A DNA stretch of 64,000 nt, from assembly GCF_003610195.1 (NCBI RefSeq), contig NZ_RAPO01000007.1:1-64000 (forward strand), read 5' to 3'. This DNA comes from Halopiger aswanensis. Lineage in GTDB: Archaea > Halobacteriota > Halobacteria > Halobacteriales > Natrialbaceae. Numbering within the stretch: position 1 is the first letter of the stretch; each line of letters opens with the position of its first letter. The position numbers and the translations under genes were made by a program. The notes beneath the pieces are model-generated. The model had not been told where the DNA came from. It did no database searches and saw nothing but the letters and a program-made list of their open reading frames with translations. Of this stretch, positions 43,586-53,467 are shown piece by piece.

Positions 43586-46576
43586 TTACGGGCTCGTGAG
43601 CAGTTCATTTACCTTTTCGATCGGATGCGGAGGCTTCTCGTCTCGGGCGTCACGATCACCGATCTGACTCCGGCATGAGGCGCCCGGTGCGACCGGCGTG
43701 CCGTCGCTCTCGTCAAGCTTCTCGTAGAGCTGTTCGCCAATCGCTTTCGAGATATCGTAGTGTTCCGCCTCGTAGCCGAACGACCCGGCCATGCCACAGC
43801 AACTCGAGTCGATCGGATCGACCGTGTAGCCGACACGGCGGAGTACGCCGACGGCATGGTGATCCTTCCCGGTCGCCTTCTGATGGCAGTGGCCGTGGTA
43901 CGCGAGGGTCTCGTCGGTGTCATCAAGGGGAAGTCGCTCGACGAGCCGATACGTGTCCATGTACTCACTGACGCCGTACGCGTGCTCGGCGACCCGCTCC
44001 GCTTCGGGGGTATTCACCAGATCGAGGTAATCATCCTGAAACGCGACGGCATCGGACGGCTCGACGGCGACGATCTCATATCCTTGCTCGATGTAATCGG
44101 TGAACAGGTCGATGTTCGTCCGAGCACGGGTTTCGGCAGCGTCGAGCATCCCGATCGAGAACGCTGCACGGCCACTCGGGGCGACGTCGTCGGGAATCGC
44201 GACGTGGACGCCCGCCGACTCGAGCACGCGGACGGTTGCTTTCCCGACCCGGGGGTAGCTGTAGTTCGTGTAGGTATCGGGGAAGAGCACGACTTTGCGG
44301 TCGGCGTCCGCCGGGTCGACCCGCGGTCCGCGCTTGGCGTACCAGTCCTGCAAGGATTCTCGCTCGAACGACGGGAGTTCGCGCTCGGGTGCGATTCCGA
44401 AAACGTTCTCCATCACGAAATCACTTCCTGGTAGCTTCTGACCGAAGTTCGAGAGCGGGGCAAGCGCGCTTCCGATCTTCGAGACCGTATTGATGTTGCC
44501 GAACAAGCGCTCTCGCAGACCGATCCCTTCGCGCTCATGGTACTGATGTTTTGTCTCTGCTTTCAGCTTCGCCAGATCGACCCCGGTCGGACAGTCGCTC
44601 TTGCAGCCCTTACAGCCGACGCAAAGATCGAGAACTTCTTCTTGGAATCGGTCGGAATACAGCTCCTCCTCCGGGATTTCACCGGATATCGCCGCCCGGA
44701 GCATGTTCGCGCGGCCGCGGGTCGTCGCGATCTCGTCTTTCATGCCGCGATATGTCGGACACATCACGTCGTCGGTTTGTCGGCACGTGCCGCAACCGTT
44801 ACAGAGCTCGACGAGGTGAGAGAAACCGCCCTCGTCGGAGAAGTCGAGCTTCGTTTGGGGTTCGATCGAGGAGTAAGCCGCGCCGTACCGGAGGTTCTCG
44901 CGCATGTCGGTCGGGTTCTCTTCGCGGAAGACGACCTTTCCCGGATTCATCAGCCAGTCGGGATCGAAGGCGGATTTGACATCTTTGAACGCGTCCCAGA
45001 GGTCCTCACCGTACATTTTCGGGTTGAACGCCGTACGGGCGAGGCCGTCGCCGTGCTCTCCGGAGAACGACCCGTGGTGTTCGAGGACGAGGTCAGTCAC
45101 GTCCTCGGTGATCGATTGCATTGTCTGGATTCCTTCGTCCTCCTTGAGATTGAGAATGGGGCGGATGTGGAGTGTCCCGCTCCCTGCGTGCGCGAAATAC
45201 GCCGCGGAGGTGTCATGCTCATCGAGAACGTCCATGAACTTCTCGACGTACTCGGCGAGTTCCGCGGGCGGAACCGTCGCGTCCTCAATGAAAGGATACG
45301 GCTTCGGATTCCCCTCGAGGCTCATCAGCAGCGGAATGGCCGCTTTTCGGAGTTTCCAGAGTCTGTTTTGGTCCTTATCGCTGTAGGCTTCAATCGCCTC
45401 GAAGGCGTCCCCGTCGTCAACGAAGTGCGCGTTCGTCTGCCGGATCGGCGCCTCGAGATCGTCGTAGAGTTCGGAGTCGAACTCCAGCATGAGGGCGGCC
45501 TCCGTCCCCTCCGGAACTGGCTCCTCGTAGCGGGAGAACTGTTCGGATTCGCGGGCAAGCCGAAATACCTCGTTGTCCATCAATTCGACCGCGCTAGGAT
45601 TGAACTCGAGCGCTTCGGGGACCGCCTCGAGGGCGTCAATCAGCTCCTCGAAACAGTAGAGCACGAGAGAGGTTTCCTCCGGAAGGGTTACGAGACTGAT
45701 CTCAGCCTCGACAACTACGCCGAGCGTCGATTCCGCGCCGACGAACAGTTTCGAGAGGTTGATAACCTCCTCGTTGTCCTCGTTTTCGTAGATCACCCTG
45801 TCGAGATTGTACCCGGAGACGTTGCGCTTGAGGTCAGGATACCGCGCCTCGATTTCATTCTCATTCTCCTCGACGAGCAATCGGACGGTGCGGTAGATTT
45901 CGGCCTCACGATCGTCCTTCGAAACGATCTCCTCCCACTCCTCCGAGTCGAGGACGACCTCTCGAGTGTGGATTAGCGAGCCGTCCGAGAGGACGACTCG
46001 TAACTCCTCAGTGTAGGCGTCGGTGATCCCATATCGGACGGAGTGGGCCCCAGTTGAGTTGTTTCCGATCCCGCCGCCGATCGTCGCGCGATTTGATGAC
46101 GCGGGATCCGGAGCGAACTTGAGGCCGTACTGGGCGGCCGCTTCGTCGAAGTGGTCCTGAACGACACCCGGCTGCACTCGTGCCCGATGCCGTTCGGGAT
46201 CGATCTCGAGAATATCGTCCATGTACGTCGACATATCGAGTACGACGCAGCCCGGACCGACCGCCTGTCCGCCAAGCGACGAACCGGCGCCGCGGGCGAT
46301 AATCGGAACGTCGTGTTCGGCCGCGACCCGCACTGCGTTTTGCACGTCCTCGACGTCACGAGGGAGAACGGCGCCCGCCGGCCGCGCTTTATAGATGCTC
46401 CCGTCGGTCGCATACAAGACCTGAGCGTACTCGTCGAATCGAACTTCACCCTTAACTACATCACGAAGATCTGAAGCGAGCTTGGCGTACTCGCTGACGT
46501 CCTCGTAGTCGTGCTCAAGTTCGTCCCTAAACCTTTCGTAGTTACTGAGATCGCCTTGGGGCTTCTCGACAGCCAT
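43586..46576 (-). CDS. FAD/Fe-S D-lactate or glycolate dehydrogenase (fusion), copy 1
   Basis: The 996-residue protein joins a GlcD-like FAD domain (VPIIARGAGSSLGGQAVG, TIGGGIGNNSTGAHS, KRNVSGYNLDRVIYE, GAESTLGVVVEAEISL, SGEHGDGLARTAFN) to two [4Fe-4S] motifs (CNGCGTCRQTDDVMCP at about 610, CVGCKGCKSDCP at about 665) and C-terminal CCG repeats (HGHCHQKATGKD, DSSCCGMAGSFG). Such fusions oxidise D-lactate, glycolate or D-2-hydroxyglutarate and pass electrons to a quinone or other carrier. AGAGGT seven bases before the ATG at 46576 favours that start. Malate synthase and malic enzyme nearby favour glycolate. A close paralog lies at 54323. Confidence 0.9.
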   Translation of the reverse strand: MAVEKPQGDLSNYERFRDELEHDYEDVSEYAKLASDLRDVVKGEVRFDEYAQVLYATDGSIYKARPAGAVLPRDVEDVQNAVRVAAEHDVPIIARGAGSSLGGQAVGPGCVVLDMSTYMDDILEIDPERHRARVQPGVVQDHFDEAAAQYGLKFAPDPASSNRATIGGGIGNNSTGAHSVRYGITDAYTEELRVVLSDGSLIHTREVVLDSEEWEEIVSKDDREAEIYRTVRLLVEENENEIEARYPDLKRNVSGYNLDRVIYENEDNEEVINLSKLFVGAESTLGVVVEAEISLVTLPEETSLVLYCFEELIDALEAVPEALEFNPSAVELMDNEVFRLARESEQFSRYEEPVPEGTEAALMLEFDSELYDDLEAPIRQTNAHFVDDGDAFEAIEAYSDKDQNRLWKLRKAAIPLLMSLEGNPKPYPFIEDATVPPAELAEYVEKFMDVLDEHDTSAAYFAHAGSGTLHIRPILNLKEDEGIQTMQSITEDVTDLVLEHHGSFSGEHGDGLARTAFNPKMYGEDLWDAFKDVKSAFDPDWLMNPGKVVFREENPTDMRENLRYGAAYSSIEPQTKLDFSDEGGFSHLVELCNGCGTCRQTDDVMCPTYRGMKDEIATTRGRANMLRAAISGEIPEEELYSDRFQEEVLDLCVGCKGCKSDCPTGVDLAKLKAETKHQYHEREGIGLRERLFGNINTVSKIGSALAPLSNFGQKLPGSDFVMENVFGIAPERELPSFERESLQDWYAKRGPRVDPADADRKVVLFPDTYTNYSYPRVGKATVRVLESAGVHVAIPDDVAPSGRAAFSIGMLDAAETRARTNIDLFTDYIEQGYEIVAVEPSDAVAFQDDYLDLVNTPEAERVAEHAYGVSEYMDTYRLVERLPLDDTDETLAYHGHCHQKATGKDHHAVGVLRRVGYTVDPIDSSCCGMAGSFGYEAEHYDISKAIGEQLYEKLDESDGTPVAPGASCRSQIGDRDARDEKPPHPIEKVNELLTSP

Positions 46577-46707
46577 TATGTTTACCTCTGACATCAATTA
46601 TGATAAATCCTGTGTTTGGGTATGCCTCTCGCGGCATTCAGAACCAAGGGATAGGAGCACAGAAACGAAATCGGGCCCGTCTTGATTCGTATGGAGTCAA
46701 TCCTACC

Positions 46708-47232
46708 ACTCAACAACGATTACTCGCAGGTCGTTGACGTCCGTCCCAGTCGGCCCCGTGTAGCCGATCGAATCGGCCGTCTCAAAAGCTGGAAACGTTG
46801 TTCGCGAGGGCTGCACGCCCTTCCTCGCGCGTAACGTCCGACGGAGCCGCGACGGCACCGGCAGCGTCGGTTCCGCCATCGATGCCGTCGGTATCGACGC
46901 TCGCGACTATGATCCTCTTGGAATGAGCGTCGCTTACCCGCTGAGAACGAACTCTTGGTTCGGCCCACCGAAACGTGCTTCTCGTCAAGCGTGACTGTCG
47001 TTTCTCTGCCGTGACGAGTACCGCCGGTGGTTCGACGGGCGTTCCGGTCCTGCAATACTCCTCAGCGGTCGCGACTTGCTCAAGTGCCGCCTCACTCGCC
47101 TCCCTACGTACGCGAGACGAAAGGACGAGGGGACTCGTATCTCCTTCCAGTTACGACATCGCGAACCGCGTTGAGCGCGGTTCACACGATTCCGATCACG
47201 TGCGTGTACACGGACTCCAGCAGCGGATCCGA
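46708..47232 (-). pseudogene. Wrecked glycerate kinase (MOFRL family), C-terminal half
   Basis: On the minus strand, in changing frames: SVYTHVIGIV, stop, TALNAVRDVV, PLVLSSRVRREASEAALEQV, TGTPVEPPAVLV, ETTVTL, IIVASVDTDGIDGGTDAAGA, REEGRAALANN, then IGYTGPTGTDVNDLRVIVVE. These are the linker and MOFRL domain of the glycerate kinase at 31200, with several frameshifts. The front half is absent. The gene is dead but shows this region once also had a glycerate branch. Confidence 0.75.
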
Positions 47233-47381
47233 TGAAACATGACACCATCTCTCATAAAGCGTTTGAGCCGAAATCGTCGAGCGATAATCACAGCGAGAAT
47301 GGCAACCGATTTTGACCATCAAGAAACGCCAGAAACCCACGAGACGCTATCTTTATCAGGGAGTTCGATATATAGCCATCC

Positions 47382-49631
47382 ATGTCCCTTGAGGACGAGT
47401 CACTCGATTATCACGCGGCGGATCCGCCCGGAAAGATAGCAATCTCGACCACGAAGCCGACGAACACCCAGCGGGACCTCTCGCTGGCGTATTCGCCCGG
47501 TGTCGCCGGCCCCTGTCGGGCCATCGATGAGAAACCGAACGACGCGTATTCGTACACGGCGAAGGGCAACCTCGTCGGCGTCGTCTCGAACGGGTCCGCC
47601 GTCCTCGGGCTGGGAGATATCGGTTCCCAGGCGTCGAAGCCCGTGATGGAGGGCAAAGGCGTCCTCTTCAAGCGCTTCGCCGATATCGACGTGTTCGACA
47701 TCGAACTCAACGAGGACGACCCCGACGAGTTCGCGGCGGCAATCGAGATGATGGAGCCGACGTTCGGCGGAATCAATCTCGAGGACATCAAGGCCCCCGA
47801 GTGTTTCAGGATCGAGGAGCGCCTCCGCAAGGAGATGTCGATTCCCGTCTTCCACGACGACCAGCACGGCACTGCAATCATCTCCGGAGCGGCACTTCTC
47901 AACGCCGCCGAAGTGGTCGAGAAGCCTCTCGAGGATCTCGAGGTCGTCTTTTCCGGCGCCGGGGCGAGCGCAATCGCGACGGCACGGTTTTACGTCTCGC
48001 TCGGCGTCCGGAAGGAGAACATCACGATGTGCGACTCGACAGGGATCATCACTGAGGACCGTGCCCCGGAGATAAACGAGTTCAAGCGCCAGTTCGCTCG
48101 TAACCTCCCGGAAGGAGGGCTGGCGGACGCGATGGAGGGCGCTGACGTCTTCGTCGGGCTGTCGGCCGGCGACATCGTTTCGCAGGACATGGTCCGCTCG
48201 ATGGCCTCGGAACCGATCATCTTCGCAATGGCGAATCCGGATCCCGAAATCGGTTATGAGGAAGCCAAGGAGGCTCGCGACGATACGGTCATCATGGCCA
48301 CTGGACGTTCAGACTACCCGAACCAGGTCAACAACGTCCTCGGGTTCCCCTTCATCTTCCGCGGCGCCTTGGATGTCCGGGCAACCGAGATCAACGAGGA
48401 GATGAAGGTCGCCTGCGCTGAAGCACTCGCCAAACTCGCCCGCGAGGACGTCCCTGACGCCGTGATCGAGGCCTATGGCGATCAGCCCCTCCGGTTCGGT
48501 CCGGAGTACATTCTCCCCAAACCGATCGATCCGCGCGTGCTGTTCGAAGTCGCCCCAGCCGTGGCACGCGCGGCAATAGAAAGCGGCGCCGCGCGGATCG
48601 AAATCGACCTCGAGGAGTACCGGGAGCAACTAGAAGCGCGTCTCGGGAAGTCCCGCGAAATGATGCGTGTGGTCCTGAACAAGGCCAAGAGCGATCCGAA
48701 GCGGCTGGTGCTGGCTGAAGGCGAGGACGAAAAGATGATTCGGGCAGCCTACCAGATCGCGGACGAAGGGATCGGCGATCCAGTGCTGCTCGGTGACGAA
48801 TCCACCATTCAGGAGACCGTCGGAGAACTCGGTCTCGAGTACGATCCCGACATCGTGGATCCGTCGACGAACGGCTACGAGGAGTACGCGGACAAGCTGT
48901 ACGAGAGCCGCAAGCGAAAAGGCGTAACCCGAAGCGAAGCCGAGGACCTGATCGAGAACGACACGAACTACCTCGGTAGCGTCATGGTCGACAGCGGCGA
49001 CGCCGATGCGATGCTCACCGGACTCACCCACCATTACCCGTCAGCGCTCCGGCCTCCCCTACAGGTGATCGGGACCGGCGAGGATACCGCCGCCGGCGTG
49101 TATCTGCTCACCGTTAACAACCGAGTCGTCTTCATTGCCGACGCGACGGTCAACCAAGATCCAGATGCTGAAACGCTCGCGGAGATCACCCGCCATACGG
49201 CCGCACTCGCCCGCCGCTTCGACGTCGAGCCACGAGCGGCGATGCTCTCCTACTCCGATTTCGGTAGCGTCGATAACGAGCGGACTCGTAAACCACGGGA
49301 AGCCGCTCGCCTCCTGCAGGACGATGTTGAAGTCGACTTCCCGGTCGACGGAGAAATGCAGGCAGACACTGCCGTCGTTGAAGACATCCTCGAGGGCACC
49401 TACGGCTTCTCCGAGCTCGACAAACCGGCGAACGTGCTCGTCTTCCCGAACCTGGAATCGGGGAACATCGGCTACAAACTCCTCCAGCGAATTGGCGGTG
49501 CAGAAGCGATCGGGCCCATGCTCGTCGGGATGGAGAAACCGGTTCACGTCCTGCAGCGGGGCGACGAGGTCAAAGATATCGTCAATCTCGCCGCGGTCGC
49601 CGTCGTCGACGCCCAGCGACGGGGCGAGTGA
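47382..49631 (+). CDS. maeB: Malic enzyme fused to phosphotransacetylase-like domain
   Basis: The 749-residue protein has an N-terminal malic enzyme: [76 protein letters not shown] (NAD(P) site), [12 protein letters not shown] and [17 protein letters not shown]. From about 430 comes the phosphotransacetylase-like domain ([40 protein letters not shown]). It decarboxylates malate to pyruvate with NAD(P); the C-terminal domain is regulatory in relatives. With malate synthase it would turn glyoxylate plus acetyl-CoA into pyruvate. A TATA-like ATATATAG lies about 10 bp before the ATG, so transcription may start very close to the start codon. Confidence 0.94.
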   Translation: MSLEDESLDYHAADPPGKIAISTTKPTNTQRDLSLAYSPGVAGPCRAIDEKPNDAYSYTAKGNLVGVVSNGSAVLGLGDIGSQASKPVMEGKGVLFKRFADIDVFDIELNEDDPDEFAAAIEMMEPTFGGINLEDIKAPECFRIEERLRKEMSIPVFHDDQHGTAIISGAALLNAAEVVEKPLEDLEVVFSGAGASAIATARFYVSLGVRKENITMCDSTGIITEDRAPEINEFKRQFARNLPEGGLADAMEGADVFVGLSAGDIVSQDMVRSMASEPIIFAMANPDPEIGYEEAKEARDDTVIMATGRSDYPNQVNNVLGFPFIFRGALDVRATEINEEMKVACAEALAKLAREDVPDAVIEAYGDQPLRFGPEYILPKPIDPRVLFEVAPAVARAAIESGAARIEIDLEEYREQLEARLGKSREMMRVVLNKAKSDPKRLVLAEGEDEKMIRAAYQIADEGIGDPVLLGDESTIQETVGELGLEYDPDIVDPSTNGYEEYADKLYESRKRKGVTRSEAEDLIENDTNYLGSVMVDSGDADAMLTGLTHHYPSALRPPLQVIGTGEDTAAGVYLLTVNNRVVFIADATVNQDPDAETLAEITRHTAALARRFDVEPRAAMLSYSDFGSVDNERTRKPREAARLLQDDVEVDFPVDGEMQADTAVVEDILEGTYGFSELDKPANVLVFPNLESGNIGYKLLQRIGGAEAIGPMLVGMEKPVHVLQRGDEVKDIVNLAAVAVVDAQRRGE

Positions 49632-49746
49632 CGGCTGATTCGACGAGTTGATGCCGTGATTTCGAAAGGCATCGAACCGACACGAGGGGTACTCGCGTCG
49701 ACAGTCACTCCGTTCCGAGAAATATGTGCCCTTAATCCCGTTCGGC

Positions 49747-50682
49747 TCAAGCCACCCGATTTTTGAGCAGATCCCCCGACTGATATCGGTGGACGTTTTC
49801 CATGACAAGGTCGGCGAGATCAAGGTGATACCGGTTCGTCGCGGAGGCCTTATGAGGCGAGATGATCACCTCGTCGAAATCCCACAACGGCGACGCTTCC
49901 GGTAGCGGTTCCGTTTCGAACACGTCGAGTCCCGCACCCGCGATTTCGTCGTCCTCGAGGGCGTCGACCAATGCGTCCTCATCGACGATCGGACCGCGAG
50001 CGACGTTGATCACGTATGCGTCATCGCGCATCAGTTCAAACTCCTCGTCGCTCAACATGCCGTCTGTTTCCGGCGTATGGGGGACAGTGAGAACGACGAA
50101 TCTGGCGTCTTCAATCGCTTCGTGAAGTTCATCGGGACTGAAGATATCGGAGACACCAGGTACCGGTTCGTCAGAGCGACGAACGCCGACAACCTCCATA
50201 CCCATGGCATCACAGCGTGTCGCGATTGCTTTACCGATCGTTCCGAGTCCGACTACGCAGGCGCGTTCGTTCTCGATCGTGAACGGGCGGTCGTACGGCG
50301 GCTCCCACCAAGTGCGCTGATTTTGGTGATCGCGGTATCGATGGTCCAGTCGGGCGAGCGAAAGCATGAAACTGAGTGCGAGTTCGCCGACAGTCGACCC
50401 GTGAATGCCGGTACTGTTCGTCAGTCGAACGCCAGCGTCCTCGTATGCCTCGGTATCGAACTCATCATACCCGGCTCGAATACAATGAACCCATCCGGCA
50501 TCTAGAAACTCCGGTCGAGGAACGTACGTCGCGATGGCGTCGGTCCGACCAAATTCGTGACCGTCGCCGACGAGTGCAGTCGGAATCGAAAGGTCGTCGA
50601 ACGCGTCGACGAACGCCTCCTTGGGGATCACGTTTTCGACCGATTCGTGCACGTACAACTGATCGAGGTCTGGCCGGCCCAT
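49747..50682 (-). CDS. D-2-hydroxyacid dehydrogenase
   Basis: The 311-residue protein has the NAD(P) fold GLGTIGKAIATRCDAMGME and the catalytic residues Arg (NVARGPIVDEDALVDAL), Glu (GAGLDVFETEPLPEASPLWD) and His (IISPHKASATNRYH). It resembles the halophilic D-2-hydroxyacid dehydrogenase group, which reduces 2-ketocarboxylic acids or glyoxylate and hydroxypyruvate. The exact substrate is uncertain. The gene is divergent from a DUF296 gene. A perfect AT-rich palindrome (50710-50727) lies 28-45 bp upstream of the start, where it would overlap the promoter. Confidence 0.9.
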   Translation of the reverse strand: MGRPDLDQLYVHESVENVIPKEAFVDAFDDLSIPTALVGDGHEFGRTDAIATYVPRPEFLDAGWVHCIRAGYDEFDTEAYEDAGVRLTNSTGIHGSTVGELALSFMLSLARLDHRYRDHQNQRTWWEPPYDRPFTIENERACVVGLGTIGKAIATRCDAMGMEVVGVRRSDEPVPGVSDIFSPDELHEAIEDARFVVLTVPHTPETDGMLSDEEFELMRDDAYVINVARGPIVDEDALVDALEDDEIAGAGLDVFETEPLPEASPLWDFDEVIISPHKASATNRYHLDLADLVMENVHRYQSGDLLKNRVA

Positions 50683-50709
50683 GTCTACGTATTTTTAAGG
50701 AACTACTTT

Positions 50710-50727
50710 GAATATTATGTAATATTC
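50710..50727. promoter_or_regulatory. Perfect 8-bp-arm palindrome upstream of the D-2-hydroxyacid dehydrogenase
   Basis: GAATATTA and TAATATTC flank a TG centre. It lies at the promoter position of the minus-strand dehydrogenase gene and 92 bp from the plus-strand DUF296 gene. It could be an operator, or a TATA-rich promoter read both ways. Confidence 0.5.
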
Positions 50728-50818
50728 TGTTACATTCGGACTCGAACTAAAAGAAAAGGGGAGACTGGTCGGACACCTGACCGTAATCTTTTTCGGCTAA
50801 TATATCGCTTCGTCAAAC

Positions 50819-51244
50819 ATGGAGTACCGAGAAGTAAATCCGACGCGTGAGTACCTCGCGCGACTCGAGACGGGGAACGACTGGCGAAGCGAGATTGAAG
50901 CACTTGCCCGCGAAGAAGATGTCGAGGCCGGCTGGTTCAACGCGATGGGCGCCGTGCAGGAAGCAGAGATTTGGTTTTACGATCAAAACGAGCAAACGTA
51001 CCGGTCGGTGACGTTCGACGAACCGCTCGAGGTCGCTGCATGTGTCGGGAACGTTGCCAAGCTTGACGACGATATCTTCGCGCACACACACGCTGTCCTC
51101 TCGCGGCGGGACGGCGAAACGCTCGCCGGTCACCTCGACTCGGCAACGGTGTTCGCTGGCGAAGTCCACCTCCGGGCCTTCGACGAAACCCTAGAACGGA
51201 CCCCCCACGAGCGGACCGGACTCGATCTTTGGCTCAACGAGTAA
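50819..51244 (+). CDS. DUF296/PPC-domain protein
   Basis: The 141-residue protein is a single PPC (DUF296) domain: LARLETGNDWRSEIEALARE, VEAGWFNAMGAVQEAEIWFY, GNVAKLDDDIFAHTHAVLSR, GHLDSATVFAGEVHLRAFD. The pattern HTHAVLS...GHL...E fits the metal-binding His and Glu seen in archaeal PPC proteins. Plant members bind AT-rich DNA, but the archaeal single-domain forms are of unknown role. It is divergent from the D-2-hydroxyacid dehydrogenase and may share regulation with it. Confidence 0.85.
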   Translation: MEYREVNPTREYLARLETGNDWRSEIEALAREEDVEAGWFNAMGAVQEAEIWFYDQNEQTYRSVTFDEPLEVAACVGNVAKLDDDIFAHTHAVLSRRDGETLAGHLDSATVFAGEVHLRAFDETLERTPHERTGLDLWLNE

Positions 51245-51317
51245 CGCGACACAGCCACGTTGCCGAGCTATCGGCCGCTCGATATGTGGGATATTTTTAC
51301 GCAAGACATCCGACTCG

Positions 51318-52373
51318 CTAGATCCGGGTCCGCAGATCCGCGACGACATCTTCCGTCCGAGCCGATCCGCTGAGGTCGGGCGTTCGGGGCGCGTCCGAAT
51401 CGGCCAACTGCTCCTCAACGGCGGCCCAGAGCGCGTCGCTTGCCTCTGCCTCGCCGAGGTGATCAAGCATCATCGCGACCGAGAGGATCGTCGCCAGCGG
51501 GTTCGCGACGCTGTCGCCGGCGATGTCGGGTGCGCTGCCATGTACCGGCTCAAACATCGACGGATACTCGCCCGAGACGTTGATATTCGCCGAGGGTGCG
51601 AGACCCATGCTCCCGGTAATGATCGCGCCGATATCCGTCAGAATATCGCCGAAGAGGTTAGAGGCAACGACGACATCGAACTCCTCCGGGCGGCGAATGA
51701 AGTCCATGCTCGCCGCGTCGACGAGCAGGCGTTCCACCGTCACCTCGGGGTACTCCGCCGCGATCTCCTCAACGATCTGGTCCCAGAACACCATGCTGTG
51801 GGCTTGTGCGTTCGACTTTGTGATGCTGGTGAGCTTCCCGTTGCGTTCGGTCGCAGCCTCGAAGGCGGCGCGGACGATCCGTTCGGTCCCCGTTCGAGTA
51901 AACACCGCGCTCTGAACGGCGACTTCGTGGTTGTGTCCGGGGTGTTCCTGTCCGCCCATATCAGCGTACTCCCCTTCCGTATTCTCGCGGTAGACGACGA
52001 AGTCGATATCGCCACCGCTGTACTCCTCGAGAGGGCTTTCGACGCCGTCGAAAAGGATCGCCGGCCGCTTACAGATCGCCTGATCGAATCCCTTCCGGAT
52101 CGGGAGTAGCAAGTTGTTCAACGTGACGTGGTCCGGGACGTCGGGGTGTCCGATTGCGCCGAGCAAGATCGCGTCGTATCCTGCCAGTTCGTCGAGTCCA
52201 TTGTCGGGCATCATCGCCCCCTCTTGAAGATGCCGTTCGGAACCCCACTCGTATCGAGTCATCTCGAGTTCGACACCGAACGCCGATGACACGTCCTCAA
52301 GGAGCGGTTGGATTGCGTCCACGACTTCCGGTCCGATACCGTCACCTGGGATACTCGCCACTTCGTAGGCCAT
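51318..52373 (-). CDS. Tartrate/D-malate dehydrogenase-type enzyme (TtuC/DmlA family)
   Basis: The 351-residue protein belongs to the isopropylmalate/isocitrate dehydrogenase superfamily: MAYEVASIPGDGIGPEVVDA, ILLGAIGHPDVPDHVTLNNL, FVVYRENTEGEYADMGGQ, ITKSNAQAHSMVFWDQ, DAASMDFIRRPEEFDVVVAS, NLFGDILTDIGAIITGSMGL, EPVHGSAPDIAGDSVANPLA. YRENTEGEYADMGG is characteristic of tartrate dehydrogenase/decarboxylase and D-malate dehydrogenase. It would oxidise and decarboxylate D-malate or tartrate to pyruvate or glycerate. There is no leucine-biosynthesis gene nearby. The ATG at 52373 gives the normal family start, and longer forms are unlikely. Confidence 0.87.
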   Translation of the reverse strand: MAYEVASIPGDGIGPEVVDAIQPLLEDVSSAFGVELEMTRYEWGSERHLQEGAMMPDNGLDELAGYDAILLGAIGHPDVPDHVTLNNLLLPIRKGFDQAICKRPAILFDGVESPLEEYSGGDIDFVVYRENTEGEYADMGGQEHPGHNHEVAVQSAVFTRTGTERIVRAAFEAATERNGKLTSITKSNAQAHSMVFWDQIVEEIAAEYPEVTVERLLVDAASMDFIRRPEEFDVVVASNLFGDILTDIGAIITGSMGLAPSANINVSGEYPSMFEPVHGSAPDIAGDSVANPLATILSVAMMLDHLGEAEASDALWAAVEEQLADSDAPRTPDLSGSARTEDVVADLRTRI

Positions 52374-52514
52374 ACACGGTGATCTCCGGCGACCGATAAA
52401 AATCCTGTGGGGCTGAAGGGACACTGCAACCGACACGTCTCCGGTGTCGACGGCATCGTTACCGGTCCGAGAGATACCATCGGATTTATGCAGCCGTCGA
52501 TAGGTGAACGATGT

Positions 52515-52883
52515 ATGGAGCTCATCCATATCAACATCAATGTCTCCGACGCCGAGGAGACAATCGAATTCTACGAACAGTTTGGATTCGAGGAGAGTTG
52601 GGAGTTCGAAACGCCGGACGGCAAGACGACGAACCGATACATCGCAGACGAAAACGGGATCGAACTCCAGCTTTCGGATACCGACGGTGAGGAGGAGTTC
52701 GAGCCCGGGACGGCGTGGGACCACCTTGCCATCGGCGTCGACGATGTCGACGAGGTTTTTGAGTCGATCGACCACTACGGGGTCGAGAAGGAACCGGGCG
52801 ATCAACCCGAGGCCGGCGCGCGAACGGCCTTCGTCATCGATCCAGATGGCCGAACAGTTGAACTGGTCGAACCGCTCGAGTAA
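52515..52883 (+). CDS. VOC (glyoxalase-type) metalloprotein
   Basis: The 122-residue protein has two beta-alpha-beta-beta-beta modules: ELIHININVSDAEETIEFYE with His4, IELQLSDT, then AWDHLAIGVDDVDEVFESID with the second His and TVELVEP with a Glu near the end. These four positions are the metal ligands of VOC enzymes. It is of the size of glyoxalase I or lactoylglutathione lyase relatives, but many functions are possible. GGTGA lies before the ATG. It starts 141 bp from the divergent dehydrogenase gene. Confidence 0.82.
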   Translation: MELIHININVSDAEETIEFYEQFGFEESWEFETPDGKTTNRYIADENGIELQLSDTDGEEEFEPGTAWDHLAIGVDDVDEVFESIDHYGVEKEPGDQPEAGARTAFVIDPDGRTVELVEPLE

Positions 52884-53467
52884 CACCGATCCTCGGGATC
52901 ATCCTACGCCGGGTAGTGTTCGACCGCAGACGAGGGGGCCATAATTGAGACCAGCGCAAACCGCCGACCCCACACCTTCGTTCTCTATTTCAGACCCCGT
53001 TTACTATACTGTGAGCCGTAATGCGAACGGATGAAGCCAATTGACTCCGTAATACGGCCATACGACCGTAATAACAGATAGTGTCAAACTCAAATAGGAA
53101 GATATTATCCAGAGTACTTCGACGTTCTCTATATCACTAATTATCAATGGGATTCCATCCATCGAATATATTTGCTCTTAATGAGAAGAGAAATATATAC
53201 ACCAGTACTTATGTAAAACACGGCAATCATATTGAACGCTATGAGCGAAAATCGACTAGTTAGTCTGGATTTCTCTATATCAGAATCGATAAAACGAATC
53301 CACAGTCGGGGCTACGACACCGCCGATACGTGGCTACGAGCGCGGTTAGGGTCAACTGGTTCGCGGACGAACGTACGGACTGCCAGCGGCTGATTTTCGG
53401 ACGCGGTTGCGGAAGCATTTGCTATGTTAGAACAATACTTATTGAGCTTCGTTGTGACACTCCAGGT
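52884..53467. other. Gene-free stretch upstream of the second iclR gene, with repeated CCGTAAT
   Basis: 584 bp without a supported gene. The middle (53080-53260) is very AT-rich. CCGTAAT occurs at 53016, 53047 and 53066; the second is part of a perfect palindrome CCGTAATACGG (53047-53057). These may be regulator sites. Confidence 0.45.

Noticed and set aside
44537-45976. A 479-residue open frame on the plus strand
   Set aside because: It is the antisense shadow of the FAD/Fe-S dehydrogenase gene, which has clear family motifs along its whole length. Long antisense frames are common in GC-rich halophile DNA.
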